Counted from the stretch's first letter, positions 1 through 6,927 are shown. The stretch: DNA of 10,592 bases from Acidobacteriaceae bacterium (GCA_009781125.1 WQYS01000058.1:1-10592), one strand, 5' to 3'. Made by a program: numbers and translations. The notes: generated by a model from the letters alone, not told the origin.

Positions 1-51
1 ACATCTGACGGCTTGCTCATCCTTCGTGCCGGAACTAAGCTGTTTGTAGCC

Positions 52-483
52 ATGTACGAAGACTTCAACGCCACCGACCGCTGGACCGGCGAATCGTTGC
101 ACTGCTCATGGAAGGCGACCGTCGTCGCCATTGCCACGCGCCACGCCGATGCCACCGACATACGGTTCTCCGTCAACGGCAGGACCATCACCATCGCCCT
201 GCCCAACACCGCCTGGGTGGAACACAAGCACCGCACCGGATACGTCATCACGGACTACGTCGCCGCGCAGGCTGCGGGACTCTATCTGAAGCAGGCCATC
301 GAGTCCGGCTACGACAATGGCCGCGACCTGTACACCATGACGGTCGCCGAGGCGCTGGAGCTGGTGGAGGCTGTCGTGCGCGAGGCCGGACATACGCGGA
401 AGATTCCCGCCGTGCCGCTCGTCAACGGCAACATGAATCCCGAGGACGAGATGGCGATCCATCTGCCCGGAGAACCAACCTAG
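52..483 (+). CDS. Hypothetical protein, 143 aa, possibly 5'-partial
   Basis: I do not recognise this protein. It has no signal peptide or membrane segment and looks soluble and cytoplasmic. The first half (about residues 20-60) alternates short hydrophobic stretches typical of beta strands (KATVVAIATRH, IRFSVNGRTITIALP); the second half (about 67-115) is helical, with an acidic amphipathic stretch (TVAEALELVEAVVREAG), suggesting a small alpha/beta domain. I chose the ATG at 52 because third codon positions become almost uniformly G or C from there; a TTG at 13 is in frame, and the frame is open to the left edge, so the gene could begin before the window. No clear Shine-Dalgarno sequence precedes the ATG. 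It lies 16 bp upstream of another small gene on the same strand, probably co-transcribed. Confidence 0.6.
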   Translation: MYEDFNATDRWTGESLHCSWKATVVAIATRHADATDIRFSVNGRTITIALPNTAWVEHKHRTGYVITDYVAAQAAGLYLKQAIESGYDNGRDLYTMTVAEALELVEAVVREAGHTRKIPAVPLVNGNMNPEDEMAIHLPGEPT

Positions 484-499
484 TTTCTTCTGTGAACTA

Positions 500-784
500 A
501 TGTTTGCGCGAAGGCTACGCATCGAACGCATCGACGCCGAGGGCAATGTGCATCCGTGCCCGATCGCGTGGATCGATAACTTTGCCATGCGCAACTTCAC
601 CAACGACGCCTTGTTCGACGACACTCTGCCAGTGAGCGACGGCGTTCTGGAGGCAGGCTTCCGCGTGCCGCTCGACCGTCTCCGCGCGAACATGGAAGAC
701 TGGTTTCGCCGCAAAGGCTATCTTGTCCGCGAAGACCACTTGCGCATTACAGAAGAAACCAGTCAGAACTACCGTTGCAGGTAA
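500..784 (+). CDS. Hypothetical protein, 94 aa
   Basis: I do not recognise this small soluble protein and can assign no function. It has an N-terminal charged stretch (MFARRLRIERIDAEG), then a mixed region with many Asp/Asn residues and a basic tail (MEDWFRRKGYLVRED). There is no signal peptide, membrane helix or metal motif; the two cysteines are isolated. It begins 16 bp after the previous gene's stop, arguing for co-transcription, but no Shine-Dalgarno sequence is visible before ATG 500; an internal in-frame ATG at 587 is an alternative that would shorten it greatly. Its TAA stop at 782-784 forms the left arm of a palindrome shared with the stop of the convergent gene. Codon use with mostly G/C third positions supports real coding. 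Confidence 0.6.
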   Translation: MFARRLRIERIDAEGNVHPCPIAWIDNFAMRNFTNDALFDDTLPVSDGVLEAGFRVPLDRLRANMEDWFRRKGYLVREDHLRITEETSQNYRCR

Positions 785-798
785 GAACACAGTTCTTA
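782..798. terminator. Palindrome holding both convergent stop codons; possible bidirectional terminator
   Basis: TAAGAAC (782-788), a 3-nt spacer and GTTCTTA (792-798) form a perfect 7-bp inverted repeat. The plus-strand gene's stop is its first three bases, and the minus-strand gene's TAA stop is the last three read on the other strand. Position between convergent genes suits a bidirectional transcription end, but the stem is AT-rich and no long T-run follows on either strand, so termination is an inference. Confidence 0.4.
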
Positions 799-1323
799 TG
801 ACAAGGTATAGCCGCAGTACTCGCATTTGGTCGTCATGCCGCTGCGTTTTGTACCCGAGGCGCCGCATCCGGGGCAGGTGAACCTTCCCTGCCCCTGTGC
901 TGCAACAGGCGGCGGAGGCGCTGTCGGCCAGCCACCGATGATGATCTCATTTGTAGTTGCGTCTATCGACGCATTGGCAAAGAAGCCCTTGTCGATCATC
1001 TTTTGCAGGTCATTTTTAACGAACTCCGGCGGCAGCGATGCGCTGGTGGCAATGTCATCCAGCGAGGTCATACGCAGGTTTGAAATCACAGAGACATACC
1101 GCCGGAAACGCTCTGTCCTCCGCTTGATCTGGATGCCTCTGACAACCAGAAGAACGCTGAACGCCAGCATGATCGCTCCAAAGATCACGCCGCCGGCAGC
1201 GTCGCCCGGCTGTGACTCCGAGATGACGGAGATAATAATAATCACCGAAAATACCCCGAGGATATATCCGCTGATGCTTGCTATTTTTCCGCTGACTGCT
1301 CCTGGAGCTGCCGCCGTATTCAC
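796..1323 (-). CDS. Two-helix membrane protein with winged-helix-like region and C-terminal zinc ribbon
   Basis: A 175-aa inner-membrane protein of unknown function. Two hydrophobic helices lie at about residues 18-36 and 42-63, followed by a basic stretch (KRRTERFRR), so the long C-terminal part is probably cytoplasmic. Residues about 71-125 read like a PCI/winged-helix-type domain (ISNLRMTSLDDIATSASLPP, then a helix and a turn). A Pro/Ala linker (132-144) leads to a zinc ribbon with Cys150, Cys153, Cys167 and Cys170. The start is GTG at 1323, immediately after the TAA of the preceding gene, with a GGGGAG ribosome-binding site in that gene's last codons, implying translational coupling. It is last in the eight-gene string. 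Zinc ribbons in both this protein and the SPFH protein two genes upstream suggest a shared assembly (inference). Confidence 0.8.
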   Translation of the reverse strand: MNTAAAPGAVSGKIASISGYILGVFSVIIIISVISESQPGDAAGGVIFGAIMLAFSVLLVVRGIQIKRRTERFRRYVSVISNLRMTSLDDIATSASLPPEFVKNDLQKMIDKGFFANASIDATTNEIIIGGWPTAPPPPVAAQGQGRFTCPGCGASGTKRSGMTTKCEYCGYTLS

Positions 1324-1767
1324 TTAGAACTCTCCCCTCTTCGGTCCACCGGTTCCGATCTTTTCCCTGTCCGCTTCATCGCGGCGCGCAATGGCGGGCG
1401 ACCACGCGCAGATGGAAATTGTAACAATCGCAAAGAAAAGCAGGATAGCAACCTCAATCACAATAAATACTTTGGGGGGTTCCTGAAACAGTCCAGCAAA
1501 AAATATACTGGCCAGGGTAACTATGAAATACAGCGACAGCGACGTTGTAACTCCCGACTTCAGAAAGACCTGGTTATGGTCTTCGTCCACGCTTCGGAGT
1601 CCGGTCAGTCCGCCGAACAAAGCCACTTCCGACAGCACCAGGAATACCAGCGCCCACTTATTCACGGGATTTTTTTCAATATCCAGAAGGAAGAATGCGG
1701 CTATAGTAAATGCAACCACGAGTATTCCAACAAGCGCTATAAGTCCACCGCCATTTTTACCGTTCAT
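1324..1767 (-). CDS. Four-helix integral membrane protein
   Basis: A 147-aa membrane protein with four predicted helices at about residues 9-29, 38-56, 74-94 and 99-121, and a charged tail (ARRDEADREKIG) probably in the cytoplasm. A short polar loop (SVDEDHNQVFLKSG) separates helices 2 and 3. I recognise no catalytic motif. The ATG overlaps the stop of the SPFH gene by four bases (ATGA, 1764-1767) and is preceded by a strong AGGAGGCG ribosome-binding site, so the two genes are translationally coupled. Small multi-helix membrane proteins often accompany zinc-ribbon SPFH proteins, and it may anchor or partner that protein; this is inference from context. Local GC is lower than in the flanking genes. 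Confidence 0.8.
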   Translation of the reverse strand: MNGKNGGGLIALVGILVVAFTIAAFFLLDIEKNPVNKWALVFLVLSEVALFGGLTGLRSVDEDHNQVFLKSGVTTSLSLYFIVTLASIFFAGLFQEPPKVFIVIEVAILLFFAIVTISICAWSPAIARRDEADREKIGTGGPKRGEF

Positions 1768-2915
1768 TTTGACGCCTCCTGCAATTTATTTCCACACTCG
1801 GGACAGAACCTGGAACTACCATCTACCTGCGCTCCGCAGTTACTGCACTTTTTCGCAAGAGAAACTCCGCATTCGGGACAGAATTTAAATTTTTGGGAAA
1901 ATACAGCGCCACATGCGCTGCATGTAGTGGCGTCGGCCTGTGCAGCCTTTTGCGTGTCCGAGCCACAGGAGGGGCAGTAACGCGCCGCCGCATCCATGTT
2001 GGCATTGCAGCCGGAACATCTTTTCATCTCTTTGACATTGATGCTTTGCGCCAGTCCACTGGCCTGGCTGCCCATCGCGCCGCCGACGCCCATGCCAATT
2101 CCTAATCCTATGCCGGCTCCCATGAGCCCTGCCTGGGCAGAGCCGGGATTTGTGGCAGCTCCTTCAAGCGTGTCAAAGGAGCGCTCCTGCACATAGCTGT
2201 AGCCAACAATATCCATCTCCGCCCGCTTGGCTAGAGCATCCTTGAGTTTCTTTACAGCGGGATCGTCCTCCGGCACGCTGACATCATTAACAAAGAAATT
2301 GAGTAAATTAATGCCATATTCATTTAATGTTGGCGTGATCTTTTCTTTTAGATGATCGGACAGTTCAACTAAGTAAGCATTGATCTCAAGGGCGCTTACA
2401 TTCTTTTTAACTAGATAGGTTGAAATAGAATCTTTGACGGTCGTGAGATATAAACCCCTGAAGAAATTAAGGATGTTGGTCTTATCAAGAACCGGCAAAG
2501 TTCCGACGAGCTTAGTTAGAAACTTCTTAGAGTCACCGATCTGAATGCCGAACTGCCCATAAGAGCGCACGGGGACGAAGACACGATACTTCGGATCCTG
2601 CAACTGAATCGGCGTCGGCGTTCCCCACTTGATATCCAGGGAGTGGGCCTTGTTCACGTACCAGACCTCGGCTTTGAAGGGCGAGCGTCCGCCGAAGGGA
2701 AGGTTCACAAACTTACTGAGGAACGGTATATTGGCGGTCGATAGCGTATGCCGACCCGCCGCAAATACATCCAAGGCCTGGCCGCCCTTATATAGAACAG
2801 CCTCCTGCGACTCATTTACGATGAGCTGCGTCCATGTGCCCAGCTCGTCGCTGCGATACTTCCACGCGAAGACATCCGGCCCACCATCATATTTGACGAC
2901 ATCCACAACAGCCAT
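1764..2915 (-). CDS. SPFH/band-7 protein with three C-terminal zinc ribbons (YdjI-like, COG4260 type)
   Basis: A 383-aa stomatin/prohibitin-like scaffold protein, probably cytoplasmic and membrane-associated. Residues about 30-245 carry the SPFH features of the zinc-ribbon subfamily: LIVNESQEAVLYKGGQ, the FAAGRHTLST turn, the PTPIQLQDPKY strand and FVNDVSVPEDD at the end of the domain. Next come a Gly-rich glycine-zipper-like stretch (262-283) and three CxxC...CPxC ribbons with cysteines at 300/303/314/317, 332/335/346/349 and 357/360/371/374. No N-terminal transmembrane helix is seen. The Bacillus YdjI relatives belong to a PspA membrane-stress module (known for that family). I chose ATG 2915, which has AAAGGCGG seven bases upstream, over an in-frame TTG at 2933 that would put this site inside the gene. 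The central part (about 2281-2520) is AT-rich, roughly 30-40% GC. Confidence 0.9.
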   Translation of the reverse strand: MAVVDVVKYDGGPDVFAWKYRSDELGTWTQLIVNESQEAVLYKGGQALDVFAAGRHTLSTANIPFLSKFVNLPFGGRSPFKAEVWYVNKAHSLDIKWGTPTPIQLQDPKYRVFVPVRSYGQFGIQIGDSKKFLTKLVGTLPVLDKTNILNFFRGLYLTTVKDSISTYLVKKNVSALEINAYLVELSDHLKEKITPTLNEYGINLLNFFVNDVSVPEDDPAVKKLKDALAKRAEMDIVGYSYVQERSFDTLEGAATNPGSAQAGLMGAGIGLGIGMGVGGAMGSQASGLAQSINVKEMKRCSGCNANMDAAARYCPSCGSDTQKAAQADATTCSACGAVFSQKFKFCPECGVSLAKKCSNCGAQVDGSSRFCPECGNKLQEASK

Positions 2916-2941
2916 AACTACACCGCCTTTCAACTTTCAGT

Positions 2942-2968
2942 CCGAATAGCTGCGGATACAGCTATCGG
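2942..2968 (-). promoter_or_regulatory. Hairpin between lipoprotein and SPFH genes
   Basis: The 63-bp gap between the lipoprotein stop and the SPFH start holds CCG-A-ATAGCTG, a 6-nt loop, then CAGCTAT-CGG: ten base pairs with one bulged A. In the transcript it lies just downstream of the lipoprotein stop and about 26 nt before the SPFH start. No T-run follows, so it is more likely an RNA-processing, stabilising or attenuation element than a classic terminator (inference). Confidence 0.45.
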
Positions 2969-2978
2969 CAGTAAGTAA

Positions 2979-4433
2979 CTACCATTTCCCATCATCTTTC
3001 GGGGGGACAGGGGCCTTAACAACATTTGGGACCGCTGCAGGAGCCTGTTCGGCTGAAGCAGACTGCGACCTGCGGGCAGAACTCTCCCCTGCCGCCTGTT
3101 TGCCTGGCTGCGCACTCGAAGCCCTGGCTTCTCCTCTGACCAGTAACTGTCCTGGCGTAATGCCATCCAGAGATATCTGAACACTCTCTAAGTGGCCGTA
3201 AGACAACTTGTCCGTCACACGGTCGATGATGACATTGCAGCATGGAATTTCATTGCGTCCCAGAGACTCGCCCGTTTGCGGATCCTTCTCTTCTTTTCCA
3301 AGAGCGATCACGGCATAGCGCGCACCCGGCTTGAGAGACTTTCCGCCCTGGCTCAGAGTCACGGTATTTCCATCGCGGTCAATGATCGAAACCGGATAGG
3401 TGCGGGACACAATCGACGCCACCACCTGATCGGCAATGTTAGTCACCATGCCTTGCAGCACGCTATCCGAATTGATGCCGTTGCTCATAGTCGTAGGGGC
3501 CATGGAGGGAGCGTTGCCTTGCAGCGAATCAGCGGCAAGAACCTGGCGCGTGGCTACATTGACCAACTTCTGCGAGATGGCCCATCCGCCCGAGTAACTG
3601 ACCAGCTCTCGATTGCTGAGCCGAAGCGCAGTTACATTGCGATTGTATGCAAGCGAGTTGATGTGCCCAACCCAGATGACATCGGCGCTGAACGCCTGTC
3701 CCAGCTTTCCGGCGTCGCCGCGCCGCGCCTGGCCGCTTTGTATGAACTCAATCTCCTGATCGATATCCGAATCCGCCTCTCGATCCAGAACGCTGAACCG
3801 TCCGGTCGCGGTCAGCGCCGCAGCCACCTGCTGGCGGATGGCATCGCTCACGGTTCGCGCCGGTACGATCGCGCCGCCGATGTTGAAGGCGGAGACGTCA
3901 AACCGCAGAGGCGCAACCACTACCTTCAGCTTCTTATCGTCAGCCGCAGTAAAATGCGCGATGTTCGCCTCAATGGTCACCGCGTAGGGAGCGCCCCTGC
4001 TGCCGGGCCAGATCAATCTGCCAATCAGCGAGCGCTCCTTGATCGATTGAATTCTGAAGTTCGTGATCGCGCCGCCGGAGCTTTGCGCGACGCGCTCGCG
4101 AAAGGCCGTGCCGCGGATCGAATCCGAGTCCTGGCCGTTGGTAACGTCCAGGCCGAACCGCGCCTGAACGGAACCGGAGTCTATGGTAGCTCCGTTGACC
4201 TGTAACAGCGCGGTTTTCATAGCGTCCGTCGTTGCAGAGGCAACCGAATCCCCGTAGCCGGTCGCAACCGTGGGCACGGTATCGACCTTTCCCACGTCCG
4301 GCACCGAAGCCGTGACGGCAGCCGTACCCGCGCCAGTTGGAGTGCTGGCCGCTGGCGGCGCCTCCGGCTTCTTCCTGCACGAACACAGAAGCAGAACCAT
4401 CAGCGATGCGACGAGGATACGATGCCTACTCAT
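2979..4433 (-). CDS. Outer-membrane-type lipoprotein with FlgT/CsgG-like three-part architecture
   Basis: A 484-aa exported lipoprotein. The signal peptide (MSRHRILVASLMVLLLCSC) ends in a lipobox-like LCSC, making Cys19 the likely lipidated residue; +2 is Arg, which does not signal inner-membrane retention. A Pro/Ala/Thr-rich linker follows (22-57). Residues about 62-160 resemble the FlgT N-terminal domain (SVASATTDAMKTAL, FRERVAQSSGGAITNFRIQS, PYAVTIEANI). Residues about 168-342 are CsgG-like (VVVAPLRF, RFSVLDREADSDIDQEIEFI, KLGQAFSADVIWVGHI, and helix LQGMVTNIADQVVASIV). Residues about 345-435 resemble the small beta-barrel C-terminal part of FlgT (DRDGNTVTLSQGG, KDPQTGESLG). The tail is low complexity (Ser/Ala/Gln/Pro). 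The ribosome-binding site is GAAGGAG. CsgG family members form outer-membrane pores or periplasmic rings; which applies here is not visible. No flagellar or curli genes are nearby. Confidence 0.8.
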   Translation of the reverse strand: MSRHRILVASLMVLLLCSCRKKPEAPPAASTPTGAGTAAVTASVPDVGKVDTVPTVATGYGDSVASATTDAMKTALLQVNGATIDSGSVQARFGLDVTNGQDSDSIRGTAFRERVAQSSGGAITNFRIQSIKERSLIGRLIWPGSRGAPYAVTIEANIAHFTAADDKKLKVVVAPLRFDVSAFNIGGAIVPARTVSDAIRQQVAAALTATGRFSVLDREADSDIDQEIEFIQSGQARRGDAGKLGQAFSADVIWVGHINSLAYNRNVTALRLSNRELVSYSGGWAISQKLVNVATRQVLAADSLQGNAPSMAPTTMSNGINSDSVLQGMVTNIADQVVASIVSRTYPVSIIDRDGNTVTLSQGGKSLKPGARYAVIALGKEEKDPQTGESLGRNEIPCCNVIIDRVTDKLSYGHLESVQISLDGITPGQLLVRGEARASSAQPGKQAAGESSARRSQSASAEQAPAAVPNVVKAPVPPKDDGKW

Positions 4434-4458
4434 TTACAGCTCCTTCTTTCCTACAGTG

Positions 4459-5082
4459 TTAGTCCATGGAGCCGAGCGCGTTGGTAGCGTCCGGAGGAAC
4501 GGCGATATCGTGGGCCTTGGCATAGGCTGTGGCGTCATGAAGGGTCTGGGACAGGTGCCTGGCGTTGTGCGGAAATTCCTTGACGATGTAAGCGCCAAGT
4601 TGCAGTCTGGGGAGCATCGCCGGAGACGCGCTATGAAGGCTGTTCCCGAATGACGCAACGCCGCTCTGCATCCCGGCGTACTTAAGCAGCCCTTTGGCAA
4701 GGAAGATCATTCCCTCTTTGTACGACGCCTTCGCCTGCTCATCCATCTCAGGAGGGTTCTTGAACGCGGCATCGACAGCAGGCTGATTTTCGCGTCTGTA
4801 CTTATCCTGGTTCTGCAGATTGCCGACGGTGGCACCTGAATCGAGCGCCGCTCGTTCCGCTCTGGCCTGCGCTGCCTGGTCCTTCAAGCCCAGCGCGTCA
4901 TAGATCCTCGCATCTCCGTCCAGAACATCCTTGTTCGCAGCCGTGTACTGGTCGGCAAGCTGGCTTTGCGCGCCGGTCAGATCGCCGCCGCCGCTAATTC
5001 CTGGCACCTTCGGCACTTTGAACTGGGCTTGCGCCACCAGCGATAGCGACACCAGCGCGATTGCGATATACAGTTTTTTCAT
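4459..5082 (-). CDS. Small secreted helical protein, paralog of the preceding gene
   Basis: A 207-aa protein of unknown function with a Sec signal peptide (MKKLYIAIALVSLSLVAQAQ, cleavage probably after Ala19), so periplasmic or exported. After a Gly-rich segment (FKVPKVPGISGGG) it is mostly helical and rich in Ala, Gln, Lys and Asp, with no cysteine and no membrane segment in the mature part. It is a tandem duplicate of the 205-aa gene just upstream: by hand alignment about 106 of 173 positions from residue 34 onward are identical, with unbroken blocks YDALGLKDQAAQAR, PPEMDEQAKAS and AKAHDIAVPPDATNALG. GAAAGAAGGA precedes the ATG, as in its paralog. The gap to the lipoprotein gene is 25 bp. 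It may be a secreted substrate or a ring/pilot partner of that lipoprotein (inference). Confidence 0.85.
   Translation of the reverse strand: MKKLYIAIALVSLSLVAQAQFKVPKVPGISGGGDLTGAQSQLADQYTAANKDVLDGDARIYDALGLKDQAAQARAERAALDSGATVGNLQNQDKYRRENQPAVDAAFKNPPEMDEQAKASYKEGMIFLAKGLLKYAGMQSGVASFGNSLHSASPAMLPRLQLGAYIVKEFPHNARHLSQTLHDATAYAKAHDIAVPPDATNALGSMD
4466..4521. repeat. 56-bp direct repeat, copy 1 (3' end of paralog gene)
   Basis: This block matches 5117-5172 with 5 mismatches in 56 bases by hand count (about 91%), higher than the rest of the two genes. It encodes the shared C-terminus AKAHDIAVPPDATNALG. It is a trace of tandem duplication, gene conversion or strong constraint. Confidence 0.8.
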
Positions 5083-5112
5083 CTGACTTTCCTTCTTTCC
5101 CGTTGTGCTTCG

Positions 5113-5730
5113 TTACATGGCTCCGAGCGCGTTGGTCGCGTCCGGAGGAACAGCGATATCATGGGCCTTGGCGAACTCGACAGCATCATGGAGAGTTTCA
5201 ACCAGGTGCTTGATGTGGCGCGGAAACGCCACGATGATGTAAGCGCCCGTCGCCAGCCTGGGAATCATGGCCGGGGATGCATTATTAAAACTATTTCCGA
5301 ATGCCATGACGTCGTTCTTCATCGCGATGTAATCGAGCAGCGCTCTTGCAAGCAATATCAGTCCCTGGTTGAAGGACGCTTTCGCCTGCTCATCCATTTC
5401 AGGAGGATCCTTGAATGCGGCGCTGACGGCCTCGCGATTGTCCTTCGATGCCTTGTCTGCCGCCTTCAGATTATCCAGAGTAGCGCCTGCCTCCAGCGCC
5501 GCGTGTTCTGTCCGTGCCTGCGCCGCCTGATCCTTCAGACCTAAAGCGTCGTAGAGATTCCCATTCGCCTCCAGAACATGCTTGTTCGCAATCGCAAACT
5601 TAATCGCGAGCTGGTCTTGCGAGCTGGTCAGGTTGCCCCCGCCTAACCCTGCCAGTTTCGACCATTTGGATTGAGTCTGCGCTCCTGCCGATAACAGCAC
5701 AAGCGCGGCCACGATAATAAGTTTTTTCAT
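5113..5730 (-). CDS. Small secreted helical protein, first of tandem paralog pair
   Basis: A 205-aa exported protein of unknown function. The signal peptide is MKKLIIVAALVLLSAGAQTQ, with cleavage near residues 17-20. The mature protein starts with a short basic Gly-rich segment (SKWSKLAGLGGGN), then is predicted helical throughout, with one hydrophobic helix (NQGLILLARALLDYIAM, about 121-137) too polar overall to be a clear membrane anchor. It has no cysteine. Conserved blocks shared with the downstream paralog cluster in the middle and at the extreme C-terminus, which suggests these surfaces are functional. The two genes also share a nearly identical 5' leader and a 56-bp 3' block. It begins 24 bp after the stop of the FlgT-N-like gene, with GAAAGAAGGA before the ATG, so it lies inside the same transcription unit. 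Confidence 0.85.
   Translation of the reverse strand: MKKLIIVAALVLLSAGAQTQSKWSKLAGLGGGNLTSSQDQLAIKFAIANKHVLEANGNLYDALGLKDQAAQARTEHAALEAGATLDNLKAADKASKDNREAVSAAFKDPPEMDEQAKASFNQGLILLARALLDYIAMKNDVMAFGNSFNNASPAMIPRLATGAYIIVAFPRHIKHLVETLHDAVEFAKAHDIAVPPDATNALGAM
5117..5172. repeat. 56-bp direct repeat, copy 2 (3' end of paralog gene)
   Basis: Partner of 4466-4521. The copies are 651 bp apart, which is one gene-plus-spacer unit, as expected from tandem duplication of a whole cistron including its ribosome-binding site. Confidence 0.8.
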
Positions 5731-5754
5731 CTATTTTTCCTTCTTTCGGAGAAT

Positions 5755-6927
5755 TTAGTGCAAACCAGCATTTGCTAATTGACTTGTTAAATCTCTCGCT
5801 GCGCTCTGCGCTGCAAGTTTCAAGGCGTTGGTGGTGGCTTCCTCGGCGGTCGGACCGACTCCGGCGTACTGGGCCGGCCCGGCAATCGCGACGCTCTCAG
5901 GAATGCGCTGGCTGACATCCAGCACCTTGCCGTTCACGGTGACGACCATGCGCTTGAGGCCGGTGGCGGGATCGTCGCCGACCATCCCCACATCCAGGGT
6001 CGCCAATGCGATGTAGCGGACCTCGGCAGTGCGCAGGCCCTCTACCACGTTCATCAGCGTCGCGGTCTGGAGATCGTCGCCGGATTCATAGTCCTTCTGG
6101 ATGTCGACGACCTTCAGCTTGCCGCCAGACAGCGGCTCGATAAACTGCGCGTCGGCGACCCGGTACCCGGCGGCCTTGAATATCTGGGTGACCACGCCGC
6201 TGATTCCCTGGCTGGGGATGATCTTCCATGTAGTGGCATCGGAACGCGCCATGCTTGCGCCGCCGCGCTCGACCGTGGCCTGAACGTTGGCGTCGATGCT
6301 GGCCGCCGACTGTACCGACTCGTTGGTAGAGACCTCGGTTTTGCGAACGGTCTCCCCTTCGTTGGTTGACCTCTGCGCAGCTACGGCGGCGTTGCCATGA
6401 ACGTCAACCACGGCCCGTTTCGTGACGCGCGCGTCGAAGGTGGTCTGCGTATCCACCTGCCGCGAGAGAAAGACGAACGCCATCTGCGAGCCCTGGGTTA
6501 CGGTTCCAGGCCCCACCGCCGACTTCAGGGCCAGACGAAGCGCCGAGCCGTTCAGCGACACACGCACCGTGACCGAGTAGGTGAGACTGGCCGGATCGTC
6601 CAGCTCGTCGAGAATCGTCGTGTCGAGAATAAACCGGTCGGGGTTGTTCCTGATGATGCCCCTGATGGTATCGAGATTCTCGACCTCGGAGTCGCCGGCA
6701 TCGGCAAAATAAAATTCGATGGCCTTCATCTGGGCAGCCTGCACGACGGCTGCTTTGATGTCGGGACTGGCGGCACAATCCACAAAGACCTTCTTTTTTA
6801 CAGCGCACGTCGCCGGGCTGGCCTGGTATTGCATGGAGGCCTTGCCTTTGGCCGTCACAACGTCTGCGCGCGCAGCCGCAGCCGAAAAGATTACTAGCGT
6901 CGCAAGAACGATCCTGGCTATTTGCAT
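5755..6927 (-). CDS. Secreted protein with FlgT-N-like front part, unknown function
   Basis: A 390-aa protein with a Sec signal peptide (MQIARIVLATLVIFSAAAARA, cleavage probably between Ala21 and Asp22), hence periplasmic or outer-membrane associated. Residues about 54-126 follow the pattern of the FlgT N-terminal domain: a helix of alternating Ala (IKAAVVQAAQMKAIEFYF), a middle strand (RFILDTTILDELDD) and a last strand (LTYSVTVRVSLN). A polar Ser/Thr/Asn/Val-rich stretch (about 165-225) resembles a coiled or extended linker. Residues about 240-345 look like an alpha/beta domain (GVVTQIFKAAGYRVADAQF, VRYIALATLDVGMVGDDPAT), and the C-terminal helix (ATTNALKLAAQSAARDLTSQ) is amphipathic. Cys41 and Cys51 could form a disulfide. 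The ATG overlaps the upstream gene by 10 bp. It is probably a partner of the CsgG-like lipoprotein; the domain assignment is by pattern only. Confidence 0.75.
   Translation of the reverse strand: MQIARIVLATLVIFSAAAARADVVTAKGKASMQYQASPATCAVKKKVFVDCAASPDIKAAVVQAAQMKAIEFYFADAGDSEVENLDTIRGIIRNNPDRFILDTTILDELDDPASLTYSVTVRVSLNGSALRLALKSAVGPGTVTQGSQMAFVFLSRQVDTQTTFDARVTKRAVVDVHGNAAVAAQRSTNEGETVRKTEVSTNESVQSAASIDANVQATVERGGASMARSDATTWKIIPSQGISGVVTQIFKAAGYRVADAQFIEPLSGGKLKVVDIQKDYESGDDLQTATLMNVVEGLRTAEVRYIALATLDVGMVGDDPATGLKRMVVTVNGKVLDVSQRIPESVAIAGPAQYAGVGPTAEEATTNALKLAAQSAARDLTSQLANAGLH

Noticed and set aside
106..714. Minus-strand frame of 202 codons at the left edge
   Set aside because: The product is rich in Arg, Gly and Ser without domain pattern, and third-position GC bias favours the two plus-strand genes.
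2981..3180. Frameshift suspected at the Ser/Ala/Gln-rich end of the lipoprotein
   Set aside because: The frame continues cleanly to a TAG, and such low-complexity tails are common in exported lipoproteins.
3192..4205. Long open plus-strand frame of 337 codons
   Set aside because: It lies wholly opposite the lipoprotein gene, which has a signal peptide, lipobox, strong ribosome-binding site and family-like domains; the plus-strand product is Arg/His-rich and has no recognisable features.
2979..5730. Curli secretion locus, suggested by the CsgG-like protein
   Set aside because: No CsgA/B-type repeats, CsgE or CsgF pattern is present; the small secreted proteins are helical and Ala/Gln-rich without amyloid repeats.
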